Source: Powellomyces hirtus (Eukaryota; Chytridiomycota; Chytridiomycetes; Spizellomycetales; Powellomycetaceae). Taken from it: a stretch of DNA of 64,000 bases. The stretch's first letter is position 1; every line of letters begins with the position of its first letter. The stretch is taken from the NCBI GenBank assembly GCA_025526995.1, contig JAHLKG010000005.1, positions 1,116,001-1,180,000 on the forward strand, written 5' to 3'. Of this stretch, positions 45,561 to 56,911 are shown piece by piece. A program made the translations under genes and the position numbers. The notes beneath the pieces are model-generated. The model saw only the letters and a program-made list of their open reading frames with translations, was not told the origin of the DNA and did no database searches.

Positions 45561-48500
45561 ATGTTGAGCGCAACCCTCAGGCGCCGTCTGGCCCCCACGG
45601 TCAGGAAGCCTTCCTCTCTCGCCTCCTCTCTCGCCTCCTACTCTACCTCCGCGGCTCGTTCTGTCCTGTGCCCGAACGCTGCTGCTTCTGTCGCACCCCG
45701 GAAGTCCACAAGCACTCCTCCCAAAGCACAGAATGCCCGAACTTTCGCAACAAACGCGTACGGCAACAGCACCGTGTTTGAGCCTTTGGACACCTTCCCC
45801 CGCCGCCACATTGGTCCCGACGATGCCGATATCGCAAAGATGTGCCAAACCGTTGGTGTCTCGTCTCTCGATCACTTGGTTGAGAAGACAGTTCCCGCGT
45901 CCATTACCATCAAAAACCAAACAAAGCTCGGCCCTGGAGTCCCTGAAACCGAAGTTTTGGAGCGTCTCAAGCACATTGCCTCCAAAAACAAAGTGTTCCG
46001 CTCGTACATCGGAATGGGCTACACAAACACCGTCACTCCAAAGGTCATCTTGAGAAACATCATGGAGAACCCGGGATGGTACACACAGTATACCCCGTAT
46101 CAGCCCGAGATTTCTCAAGGGCGTCTGGAGTCACTTCTCAACTTCCAGACAATGGTCTGTGATTTGACTGGATTGCCGGTTGCGAACGCGTCGCTTCTCG
46201 ATGAAGGAACAGCAGCTGCTGAAGCCATGATCATGTGTTTCGCGCAAGGAAAGCGCAAGAAGAACATCTTTTTTGTTGATCAAGCTTGCCATCCTCAGAC
46301 CATTGCATGTGTGAAGACAAGAGCTGAGGGCTTTGGAATTCAAGTCGTCGTAGGTGACTACGAGAAATACGATTTTGCTGCCAACAAGGGCAACGTCATG
46401 GGTGTGCTTATCCAGGTATGGAACTATGATGCAATGCTGGCCCTCCGCCCGATGCTGCTGCTCTTTCGTACGTTTCAAAATCTTATTTGACACCCTTTTT
46501 TTGGCAGTACCCAACCACTGACGGACGAGTTCTGGATTATGGGTCGTTTGTGGAGAAGGCCCATGACAACGGAGCTATGGTGACCTGCGCGACCGATCTC
46601 CTTGCGTTGGCATTGCTGAAGCCGCCGGGTGAATTCGGAGTCGACATTGCGTTTGGAAATTCGCAACGGTTTGGGGTGCCACTTGGTTATGGTGGCCCGC
46701 ACGCTGCGTTCTTTTCCGTGCGGGAAGACTTGAAGCGTAATATGCCCGGCCGTCTTATCGGCGTGTCGAAAGACGTCGATGGAAACAAGGCTTATCGCTT
46801 GGCCTTGCAAACGCGTGAACAGCACATCCGTCGCGAAAAGGCGACGAGTAACATTTGCACTGCACAGGCTCTGTTGGCCAATATGGCTGCCATGTACGCT
46901 GTGTACCACGGTCCAGAGGTACACTCGAAATCTTTGTTTCCTTTCACGTGCATTATCTGACATGCGTTGCAAAGGGTGTGCGCGACATTGCTCAACGCAT
47001 TCACAACCTGACTGCAGTGTTGGCTGAAGGCGTCAAGAAGCTTGGTCACAACGTCAAGACCGAATCGTTCTTTGACACCATTACCGTCGAACTGAAATAT
47101 GACGCGGAGGAACTTGTCATCGCTGCAGCCGATGCGGGCATCAATGTGCGTCAAGTCGATGCACGCAGCATTGCCGTCACTCTGGACGAGACTGTCACCA
47201 AGGAAGATCTTTATGACCTTCTCCGTGTTTTTGCCACTGCCTCGTTTGAGGAGAGCTACCGTCATGGCTCCCGCAAGCAATTCTTTGCTCCAATGCCGAT
47301 ACTGGACACCATTGCGCAAGAGTTGGGCATTTCCGCCGCATCTCCCGCCCAAAAATTCCCATCGCAGTTGTCCCGAACTTCCAAATACCTCACTCATCCC
47401 ATCTTCAACTCACACCATTCAGAGACTGACATGCTCAGATACATTTCGCACTTGCAAAGCAAGGATCTGTCGCTGGCAGAGGCCATGATTCCTCTGGGAT
47501 CCTGCACCATGAAGCTCAACGCCACCACCGAAATGATTCCCGTCACGTGGCCAGAATTCTCCAGCATTCATCCATTCGTTCCGGTTGACCAAGCCAGCGG
47601 TTACAGGATTATGCTTCAGGAGCTCGAATATGCTTTGAGCGAAGTGACCGGGTTCGATCAAATCTCTCTTCAGCCCAACAGCGGAGCGCAAGGCGAATAC
47701 ACCGGTTTGAGGGTCATCAAGGCTTACCTTCAGTCTCAGGGACAGCAGACCCGCGACGTGTGTCTCATCCCCGTATCGGCCCATGGAACCAACCCGGCAT
47801 CGGCAGCCATGGCTGGGTTCAAGGTAGTCACCGTCAAATGCGAGGAGAACGGTAACTTGGATCTCGAGGACCTGCGCGCCAAGGCTGAGAAGCACAAGGA
47901 CAACCTTGCCGCCACCATGATCACCTACCCGTCTACGTACGGAGTGTTTGAGGAAACCATTGTGGAAGCTTGCAAAATCGTGCACGAGTTCGGCGGACAG
48001 GTTTATATGGATGGCGCCAATCTGAATGCTCAACTGGGATTGTGCAAGCCCGCTGAGATTGGCGCAGATGTCTGCCATCTGAACCTGCACAAGACCTTCT
48101 GCATCCCACACGGAGGAGGTGGCCCCGGAATGGGTCCCATCGGTGTCAAATCTCACTTGGCACCCTTCCTGCCAGGACACCCCGTGGTCAAGACCAGCGG
48201 TGAGTTGGCCATCGGCCCTGTATCTGCCGCTCCCTGGGGTTCAGCCAGCATTCTGCCCATCTCGTGGGCGTACTTGAAGATGATGGGTGACGAGGGTGTA
48301 GCGCATGCCACCAAGATTGCGCTGCTCAACGCCAACTACATTATGAAGCGTCTGGAGAAGCACTACAAGATTCTCTACACCAATGACCACGGCCTGTGCG
48401 CACACGAATTCATCATCGACTGCCGGCCCTTTGACGCCTCTGCTCACGTTCAAGGAATTGACATTGCCAAGCGTCTGCATGTGAGTACCGAATAGATCCA

Positions 48501-49008
48501 CCAATGAATGTGTGTCCTGCAGCTTCTGACTAAGCTTTTCTTCTTCGTCTTCACAGGACTATGGATTCCACAGCCCAACCATGTCGTTCCCAGTCGCCAA
48601 CACGCTGATGGTGGAGCCAACCGAGTCCGAAAGCAAAGCAGAGCTGGACCGGTTCTGTGACGCCATGATCCACATTCGAGAGGAGATCCGACAAATCGAA
48701 GAAGGCAAACAGCCGCGCGACAACAATGTGCTCACGCGCTCCCCTCACCCCATCCATCAACTCCTCGTTGACAACTGGGACCGCCCGTACTCGAGAAACA
48801 CGGCGGCGTACCCGGTCAAGGAGCTTCGCGCCAAGAAGTTCTGGCCCAGTGTCGGTCGTGTGGATGACACTTTTGGCGACCGTAATTTGGTATGTTTGAT
48901 GGGTTGGGATTTGGTCGGAAGATGAAGGAAGCCCTGTGCTAACCATGCTATCCTCTCCTGCAGATATGTTCGTGCCCACCGATAGAAGAGTATGAGCAGG
49001 ACGACTGA
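45561..49008 (+). CDS. GCV2: Glycine decarboxylase P-protein, mitochondrial
   Basis: The PLP-dependent P-protein of the mitochondrial glycine cleavage system decarboxylates glycine and loads the aminomethyl group onto the lipoyl arm of H-protein, feeding one-carbon folate metabolism. Five exons sum to 1,049 residues: 45561-46415, 46508-46918, 46975-48480, 48557-48889 and 48964-49008. The first 65 or so residues are Arg/Ser/Ala-rich with almost no acid, a mitochondrial presequence. Conserved segments include [65 protein letters not shown] and the PLP site [18 protein letters not shown] (Lys codon at 48091-48093). The C-terminus ends [13 protein letters not shown]. It is a single-chain eukaryotic form and looks fully functional. 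Confidence 0.95.
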
Positions 49009-49403
49009 TCTGGGATTGGACTACGTTGACATCTTCCAGCGCACCACTTTAGATATTTAAAATAAGAATATTTTGTTTTTTATGTTGTTTGAGCAGCACG
49101 CATTTCCAAGGCCGGGACAGTCAATGTGATGGGCTTTGATTTCCAATTTTTATTTTGGACCGGAATAGGTTGATGGTATAGCGACTCTTCCTAAGTATTA
49201 CAAACTTTCCTCTGGATAGAAAATACTCCCACTCACTACTATCGTCGCCAAATCTTCAGAATCCCCGGTTACACCACATTTGTAAGTCCTTCAGTTTGTC
49301 GGTCGTAACTATTCGGGTAGCAAGATATATACCCGTAGCTTGGCGTGCCAGCACACCATATAAGCACATTCCTTGCGTCTTCAACGTACCCCTCTCGCCC
49401 CGA
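49009..49403. other. Convergent 3' region, GCV2 / POT1
   Basis: About 395 bases between two gene ends. AT-rich with T-runs near 49060-49090; consistent with two 3' UTRs. Nothing else is seen. Confidence 0.45.
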
Positions 49404-51529
49404 TCAACTGGTCATAAGCATTTTGAACCTGTAACACGGCAATCTCCGGGTTGGAACTGCGCGAATGAGGCAATCAAACTGTTTTGCGCGCTTCACAAGC
49501 GGACCGTCAGTCGGTGCGCCGTTCACATCCCAAAGAGCGCCCAGCTTCGATTTGAGTTGTTTCAATGCATTGGGAGACCTGCGCATGTCCGTTGGAGGTA
49601 TACCGATGATATCTTCCTACAATAGCAGCAGGTAAGGAAATCGCAGTTGCTAGAATCACCTCGGAATGAACGGGCTGAAAAGGTCAGGAGTACGAAGACT
49701 CTACCGCAGTTTTGGAAGACAGGATCACCGGGATGCAACCGGTTTCGTCTGCAATCAGGAGTGAGAACTGATATGTGTATTTTGCAGATTTGGTGCACTC
49801 GACGCATGGAGGATCCAGTGGCAGGTCTCTGCAGTCAACAGGATTTCTATTTAGTCGTGAGAAGCTGGTGGTATCACGTCAAGTCCCATACCGAAGCAAG
49901 CACGAGTTGCACGTGGCTCGACAAAAGTCGCGGATATCGCACGGTGTGTGATCGATAACTTTGACTCTGCAGTGCAGGGAGTTCTGCGTCGATGCTGAGC
50001 TGACACTGGAAAGCGGAGTAAAATGTGGGCCCGAACGGCAGTTTGCTGCAGAGCTTGTTTTCAGTCCAAAATGGCAACAACTCAAAATGACGCCTGGCTG
50101 ATTATACCGGGGACAGTTTCGCGTTCAAACGTCTGCTGAGGCGCCCCTTGATGCGGCATATTGGCAGGGTGGCGCATGTTGGCAGGGTGCGGCATATTGG
50201 CAGCTGAAAAGATGGTTAGATGCCGCGTTACAAATATTGGCTTCAGGACGTGACTTACCCATCTCCGCCTCGTGTTTCGCTCGAAGGATCCTTTCGCGAC
50301 TGACGTAAAAAAGGAATCCTTCAGCAACTTTTGCGTACTAGAGAGATGAGATTCACCCATCAAGCACTCACGTTTGAATCTCTGCAATCACAGGATCATC
50401 CACGGGATCTCCAAGTATAAGTGCGCGGACGTGAGTTTTGCCATTGTATTGCCGATCTCCGTGCAAGGCCGCCTCAAAATTGTATCCGCCAGACTTAATG
50501 CGTGAATTTCGAAGGTGGACGTAAGTGCCTAGAGGCAAGTAGAGAGCTTCTTCAACATTCTCATCCCTGTCCAACTACAACGTCAATGGAGAGGTTCGGA
50601 ATATGACAGAATTGCGTAAACCTTACCAGAGTGTGCAGGACAGCACAGCATTTGAGGGGAGTGGAAAGGGCAAACACTTTACAGCCTCTTCGGAGATGCT
50701 GCACGGGAGCATAAGAACAAGAACAAACGGTAATCGGTGGTAGGTTACTCACAGCGGGCATGCGTTTTGCGTAAAATCCGTGATTAGCAATGTAAGCCGT
50801 CGGTCCTGAGCTGGATATGCATAGATGATCTTAGTAAGTGCCATTGTTAGTCTAGTGTAACTTGCGCCTCTAATTCGTCTTGACTGATTTCACACCTGAG
50901 CGTACATGTCACAAAACACGTTCACTGCCTCAATTTGGCTAATCTGCAAGGTTGGTCTTGAGCCGGGGACGACGGGCACAAAGGCCGTCGAGGAATTGAC
51001 TCTGGTCCACCATTCGTGCAAATGTTTGGCAATTTTACGCTCCGGCGGAAGCAATTCCGATTCCGTCCATACAGTGGCCTCACAATGCTTTACTGAGAGG
51101 CCTTGAGGTTTGCCTCTATTTTCCAGCACCTATTTCATCAGGGCATTTGTTAATAATGGAAGAGCTATGCTTCAGAACTTGGTGAAGAGGTATACGTACC
51201 TTGATGTGACATTTCAATACATCCCCCATTTCCAGAGAAGGCGGTAATCGAGAAGGAAGTCGATCAAATAGATTGATGCTAAGTGTATCTGTCGTCGATC
51301 CTTGTGATGGGTCCGTTAACTTTACATATACCATGTAGTCTGAGTAGCAACACAGTGGCAATGAGCGGCAGCGAGATGTAAATAAGCGATTTTCAGGTCG
51401 CATACCTGATCCACCGGTCTTCTTAGGAGGCCTGAACTGTAGCACAATTCCATACACGAAAAATGTTGTTCCCACGGTGAGATCAGCGAGACATGTGGTC
51501 GGGGAGCCATTCTCGGTCTGCCCAAGCAT
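49404..51529 (-). CDS. POT1: POT1-like telomere end-binding protein
   Basis: POT1 binds the single-stranded G-rich telomere overhang through OB folds and protects chromosome ends. Resolved exons: 51406-51529, 51200-51339, 50896-51129 and about 50753-50805, then further ones to 49404. OB1 starts LADLTVGTTFFVYGIVLQF, followed by RPPKKTGGSGSDYMVYVKL and PSLEMGDVLKCHIKV. OB2 contains RLTLLITDFTQNACP and LPLGTYVHLRNSRIKSGG. The C-terminal OB-like domain carries PCVECTKSAKYTYQFSLLIA and DETGCIPVILSSKTA, with a CxxC as in POT1 C-terminal zinc folds, then GIPPTDMRRSPNALKQLKSK and LGALWDVNGAP. The join near 50700-50755 cannot be made in frame with standard sites (see findings), so the exact protein is not settled. 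A Met/Pro/His repeat (ANMPHPANMRHPANMPHQ) sits between OB2 and the C-terminus. Confidence 0.82.
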
Positions 51530-51748
51530 AAACTATGAGTACGACATCACAAGGATATTTCCATTACTCATAAGCTCACATTGATTGCTGAAATGTCAGA
51601 CAGCAGTTCGCGCCACTCCGGGATTGCCATCTTGTCATTCCATGTCCGACAATTTCTCAGAGCAATTCTTGCGCGCGTGAAAGTTACGGTACCGGAGGGC
51701 TTTGGTCTGTACGCATCACTGGAACACCGCGGTCCACATTTTCGACAA

Positions 51749-52732
51749 ATGGATCATCCCAAAACATCCCTGCGACGGACATTTTCGGTGCTGTTTCTTC
51801 TTATCGCATCACTTTGCGTAGTTTCAGCGTCCTCCGGCGATCGCGATTCCCTATTCCTCACATGTGTGCAAAAGTGCCGACGGACCTATTGCAATGGTGA
51901 CGGCGATGCCACGTCAACACTCCCCATTGTACTGCGTTTAACGGGTTGGACGTGCGGACAAGACTGCAACTACAAATGCACGCATGAAGTGACGGATATA
52001 AATATAAAATCAGGGGGCCGTGTGCAGCAGTTTTATGGAAAGTGGCCTTTCACCCGGGTTCTCGGCTTGCAGGAACCTGCGTCGGTTCTGTTTTCGATAC
52101 TGAACGGATACGTGCACTATCGGGGATACCGATCTTTGAGGTCAATAATCCCGCGCTGGTATCCTCTGCGGACTCCATTTCTTTTCAATTCCCTACTGAA
52201 TATCAATGCCTGGATATGGTCGACGGTGTTCCATGCTCGTGACTTTCCGGCGACGGAGAAACTGGATTACTTTTCAGCAATGGCAGCCATTCTCTTCGGA
52301 GCCGTGGTTGCTGTCGCGCGAGTGTTTGGTTTCCAATATCGCTCTAGACTTGAAAAGTTCGCTCTTGTTGCCATTCCTACTCTCTTCTACGCCTGTCACG
52401 TCACATACTTGTCATTGGGCTCCTTCGATTACGGCTACAATATGATTGCAGGCGTTGTCGTTGGCGTTAGCTCCAACATCGTGTGGATGTATTGGGCACT
52501 TAGAAACTGGCGGATCAGACCGTATGCTTGGAAGGTCGCTTTCCTGGTCATAGCTATATCCGCGGCTATGGCGCTCGAGCTATTCGATTTTCCGCCCTGG
52601 AAATGGATTCTGGACGCCCACTCCTTGTGGCATGCTGCAACAATACCTCTCGTCGCACTCTTTTACAGCTTCGTGATGGACGATATCAGGACCGAGATCA
52701 AAGCCGGGAAGGGGAAGCAATCTCTGGATTGA
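51749..52732 (+). CDS. PER1: PER1/PGAP3 GPI-anchor lipid remodelling protein
   Basis: PER1/PGAP3 is an ER/Golgi membrane protein required to remove the unsaturated sn-2 acyl chain from GPI anchors so that a long saturated chain can be added; it belongs to the CREST hydrolase superfamily. Intronless, 327 residues from the ATG at 51749, which gives a clean signal peptide (FSVLFLLIASLCVVSASS). Next come the Cys-rich luminal segment (CVQKCRRTYC, GWTCGQDCNYKCTHE) and FYGKWPFTRVLGLQEPASV, a family hallmark. Seven membrane segments follow with the conserved VFHARDFPATEKLDYFSA and LDAHSLWHAATIPL, which include the superfamily His/Asp residues. An upstream in-frame ATG (51593) would bury the signal peptide and is unlikely. 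Only about 220 bases separate it from POT1, which reads the other way. Confidence 0.93.
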   Translation: MDHPKTSLRRTFSVLFLLIASLCVVSASSGDRDSLFLTCVQKCRRTYCNGDGDATSTLPIVLRLTGWTCGQDCNYKCTHEVTDINIKSGGRVQQFYGKWPFTRVLGLQEPASVLFSILNGYVHYRGYRSLRSIIPRWYPLRTPFLFNSLLNINAWIWSTVFHARDFPATEKLDYFSAMAAILFGAVVAVARVFGFQYRSRLEKFALVAIPTLFYACHVTYLSLGSFDYGYNMIAGVVVGVSSNIVWMYWALRNWRIRPYAWKVAFLVIAISAAMALELFDFPPWKWILDAHSLWHAATIPLVALFYSFVMDDIRTEIKAGKGKQSLD

Positions 52733-52949
52733 TCTGCCGAAAGATCTGTCTTTGCTTCTCAACATAAGCATATTACTGTATCCCAAAAGTGTTTTATCAA
52801 TAACGGAAGCGAACACGCATGCATGATAAATCATATAGATATAAAAAATTGCTCAAGTTGCAGTATCAGACAGTGAGCGATGGGACAACCAAGTGGGGAG
52901 AGAACAAGAAGACGGAGACGGCGATTGCTCGACGACAAAGTCGAATACC

Positions 52950-55179
52950 TCATTTGATTGTAGTTTCAGCGCGTGATTCGAGTTGCTGTTTTGGCGCATG
53001 GCGTCTGCGTGTCCACATGAGATCTGTCGACACTCTCGCATAGAAGGCGACGTCCTTCCCCGGAACAGCTGGAGGTTGCGTAGGAAAAGCATCCGCCGCA
53101 GGAGACGCCGGCGCCGCAGAGGACGGAAGCGACGCAGAGCGATGCAGAAACTCGTCATGAGCTGGGGCGCAGTTGGCGGTTGGGGCAGGGGACGAGCGAG
53201 GAGGAGGCGGATGCGCCGCATACCGTCCGGGAGCCCTCTGTGGATCTGTTGAAGATATTGAGCGAAGACGGCGAGAGCGCACCGAGGCGGGCAGCTGTGG
53301 ATGGGAAGGGTAAGAGGGTGATGAATGAGGGTCGGCCGTTGCAGGGCGCGTTGCAGATGGCGGCCGCGGGGCAAAGGATGTCGGGATCAACATCGGCGCC
53401 GGAGATGTGGATGGCGCTGTTGAAACTGATGAGCTCAGTAGAGCAGGAGGATTTGATGCGAAACTTGATGTATGCGGGGGCGGAGTGGCGGTCTGTGGAT
53501 GCGGAAGTGATGGTTTCATGATCACTGGCGTTGGTGGTGCGTCTTTGTCAGTGTGCACCAATGATTCCGAGGGAGGCGTGTTTGCGCGGGAGCGATTGCT
53601 GGCGCGTCGTGTGCGGAGAAAAAGTATGGGATTGCCCGCCATGATCTGCCCTGACCCTGTATGTGGCAGAGGGACATAAGTTTTCATTCTGTTACAACAG
53701 CAGTCACCAAGTCAAACAAGTGATCACGCACCATGCGTTAAATCACTACTCGCATCCTCGTTGCTTGGCGCGTATCGTGAAGGCGTAGACAAGCGTCCGC
53801 CGCCTCCGCCAGCTGTCCGCGGCCGTCTCGGAGTACATGATGAGCTGCTGGGACGACCTGCGGATGGCGGCAGTGGAGTAGAGGGGGCGCATTTTTCTGC
53901 GTTCCCAGCGAGAACAAGAACCCGAAGATTGTTAGATATCCTTCCCATGACAGGCAAGATTCTTCGTGTTTCTCACCTGGTTCCACCCGCAAAGTTTCGG
54001 AAAGGGGCAAGCGATCCCGCGCTGTCACCGGTACATCATCGAGGATGGCGATTTGCGGCAGTGATGTACAGATGCTATGGCGAATTTCAGCTCCATAGCG
54101 TGCTTGTTTCCGCCTCAGCTTTGGTGGTTGCTCATCCTCCCCACCGTCATCCTCAGAGTCGAGGCGTAAAGGATTGTTGGAGATGGTAAGCTGCCGCAGC
54201 ATTGAACAGAGGCCTAGATATTCGATCTGCTCCAGATCCTCAACCGCGTTCCTAAGCTGTTTTTAAGTTTATTGGAAATTCCACAACGCTGCGTATAGGC
54301 AAGCGACCATGTCGCAGAAAGAGAGGTCGTGGGCGTCGCAGAGGGGAACTCACCCTTCAAGATCCAGAACCTGCAATGCTTCCAGCATGCCAAGAGAGCT
54401 CAGATCTGATATCTCATTGTGGGCGAGATAGACCTCCTCGAGACTGAACATTGATGCAATTCCGTCGAGATCCGAAAGGTCGCACCGCGCCATCCACAGG
54501 ACTGTAAGGTTCGTGAACCCGGATCCAATGTCACTATTGTACGCAAGTATTGAAGTCAGTGTACCTCATCTACATCAATTCTGGCATCTGCTCGGCCAGT
54601 CGCACAACCCTCAATAAATGCCATACCGTATGGAAGGGATGTAGCTATTGTTGAGCTTGATATGCTGCAGTTCCGGGAGCAGTTTACCTGAAAGGTGGGG
54701 TGGGATTCAGTAGCAGAAAATGAACGCTGGTGGGATTTCATCTTCCGCCCGTTCGCTGGTTGCAACGCTCTGTGGCTTTCATACCCAGCGAGCCGAGACT
54801 TGTCCTCCGGATATCCACTTTCATTTCCAAAAAGTGCACATTGTTAAGATCCTGTGCGCCCGTCAATGCAATCTGCCAATCATCAGAAAGCGAAGGCAGA
54901 TTCAGTATTGCAACCTTCTTCCGATGGCACATGTTTGCACTCTCTGTTGTTCCTGGCGTGATATCATTCGACAAGCTTACCAGCTTTTCAGAAGAGAGGA
55001 ACCCATTGACAAGGTCCTCGACATCATCCTGAGGCGTCGATATCTCGGGATTGATGACAGGTGCTATTTTTTCACGAGCGCGTGAACGCACACAGTAATC
55101 ACATCAGTTATGACGGGTCTCCTACCACTAAGCTGATTGCATGACTTCATTTACCATTGGGGTGAGCACTAGCGGCCAT
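52950..55179 (-). CDS. LRRC56: LRRC56-like protein (flagellar dynein transport)
   Basis: LRRC56 helps load outer dynein arms through intraflagellar transport in motile cilia. Seven exons sum to 575 residues (human 542): 55155-55179, 54785-55063, 54627-54687, 54354-54533, 53977-54251, 53728-53896 and 52950-53688. The N-terminal third holds the leucine-rich repeats: LPELQHIKLNNSYI, FTNLTVLWMARCDLSDLDGI, FSLEEVYLAHNEISDLSSLG, LEALQVLDLEGNAVEDLEQI, and the cap LGLCSMLRQLTISNNPLRL, ending RYGAEIRHSICTSLPQIAIL. The pattern VLDLEGN.VEDL..I.YL.LC closely follows human LRRC56. The C-terminal 300 residues are Pro/Ser-rich and disordered. Exon 6 joins exon 7 through a gtgatc donor. Confidence 0.85.
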
Positions 55180-55549
55180 TTGTATTTCCCTGGCACGCTG
55201 CTTCTGAAGGTTCTGTGGGCCTACTGTCAGTTTGGAGAACAGTTTTGCAGAACTGTCAGTGCGGGATGAGTCAGCCTGAAGCGCGACTTTTTTGACGTGT
55301 ACTACTGCATTTATCCATTACACCCAGACGCGGTCGCTCATGCATTGAAACCACCTAACGCTATTTACTCTCTACTTCCCAGTGACCTGCTATGTACGGT
55401 TGCTGGACCATTTAATCAATAACATCAAGCGTTGTTTCGCTGTTTCGCATGCGGCTCTCCTGATGTTGATTGTTTCGACAACCCACCGCAGATTGGCAGG
55501 TCAAGGACAAAAAAACTATTCGTTCCCTCGATGAAGCAGCATTTACACT
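55180..55549. other. Region between LRRC56 and a small ORF
   Basis: About 370 bases; upstream region of LRRC56 and 3' flank of the small minus-strand ORF. No feature is recognised. Confidence 0.4.
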
Positions 55550-55807
55550 TTAAGGGTCAGGTGGACAAACGTAGCGGAATTTCGCGGCAGACATGAAGGA
55601 TCGCAACCGCGCGCACTCGGCCCTGACGTCGGCGACCGCAGAGTCGTGGGCGGGTCCTCTGGCGACGGCCTCGCGGACGGTGGCCAGGTGGGACTGCTCG
55701 ATGAGGTCGATGATGTCGAGGTAGCGCTGGGAGTTTGGCTCTGCCTCCCGGCCCAACTTTTGTCTTCCAATATATTCCCCCAGCCCCTCACAAAAAGCTC
55801 TCGCCAT
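55550..55807 (-). CDS. Small protein of unknown function, 85 residues
   Basis: No family recognised. The frame MARAFCEGLGEYIGRQKLGR to its C-terminus KFRYVCPPDP is supported by strongly biased codons. Between 55743 and 55600 nearly every codon ends in C or G (for example TAC CTC GAC ATC ATC GAC CTC ATC), unlike the AT-richer flanks. It is predicted to be mostly helical, with one long amphipathic helix (RYLDIIDLIEQSHLATVREA) and three Cys residues. A different ATG about 45 bases upstream (frame MATVKIVH) could be a spliced start. Small mitochondrial or cytosolic assembly factors often look like this, but I have no specific match. Confidence 0.5.
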   Translation of the reverse strand: MARAFCEGLGEYIGRQKLGREAEPNSQRYLDIIDLIEQSHLATVREAVARGPAHDSAVADVRAECARLRSFMSAAKFRYVCPPDP

Positions 55808-56911
55808 GATCGCTTACATGCACAATTTTTACCGTCGCCATCTCGCAACTAGTAATAGCCACTACGGTATGGGCGCAAATGGTGGCTAAGGACTTCCTTC
55901 CCATCACCTGCTCCCCATGCAATAAACGTCGCGCAGTCAAAGCTTGGCGACGACTTTCATACTGTTAAGGGGCATCAATATCAGCCTCTTGTCTGCTGAT
56001 TCCTTCCACAATACTGGTCACATAAACACATTGCGTGGACATTATTTCTTTCTCATTTGATGTAACGTAAACTTAATCTGTGGCCCCTTGTGTTTCAGAA
56101 TCTTTTGTTCGATTTCCAAATATTCCGTTTAAATTAAAGTTGGATTCGTTTGGTGACGCAACCCGCCCGTGGCTTTTGCTCTCGCGGGCCAACGAAGAGC
56201 AACAACTGACCGCCGCCTGACCGACTCGGGAGTCCAAACGAAAGGGGCCATCCGCGGAAAGGACGGGGGGAGGGGGGGGGGGGACGAAAGTTTCCGAACG
56301 TGTTGGTGCATCTGTACGACATTTTTCAACACGCTTTTTTTGGCGATTGGCGCCGCCGTCACTGACAGGGCTGACAGTTGGGCTGAGCTGTTCTTTTTCT
56401 TCATCATTTCACTGCCAATCCCGTTGGCGGCGTTATTTCGCCTTATTTCTCCTCAACATGATAGATAGCCTGAGGCTGATTACGGTAGAAGGTGCTGAGT
56501 TGTTGGGTCTCATGCATTCGCCATCATTTCTGCACAACCCACATGCCCAAGTCCGCACCCCGTCCATATTAATACACATACTTGTATCGATAACTTGAAT
56601 CACAAGCCTAATAACATCCATGATTAAGCAAAGCAAGGCGCGTACATCCGCCGTTTAAACGCCCCGTCCCCCATCCCCCATCCCATCGTCACTGTTAACC
56701 AGCCACCACGCCGCCCCCCTTTTCCCCCTTTTATTACTGGCGTCATCACATTTTCTCACCACCGCTCTCGCCAGAATTACAGGGTTCTCATAGTTCCACT
56801 GTAGATTTAGACCAAACCACACACACACATACATGACGACTATCCTGTGCGCGGGCTTTTCTTCTCCTCTGCAACGATAGCCCTCCCCAATAGTTCCAGA
56901 GCACACTCTCG
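55808..56911. other. 1.1-kb intergenic region
   Basis: No coding signal. It contains the poly-G run at 56265-56283 and C/T-rich runs near 56660-56740. It includes the promoter of the disordered protein that starts at 56912. Confidence 0.45.
56265..56283 (+). repeat. G-run: six G, A, twelve G
   Basis: GGGGGGAGGGGGGGGGGGG on the plus strand within an intergenic region. A run of this length could form intra- or intermolecular G-quadruplexes and is prone to length variation and sequencing error. Confidence 0.9.
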
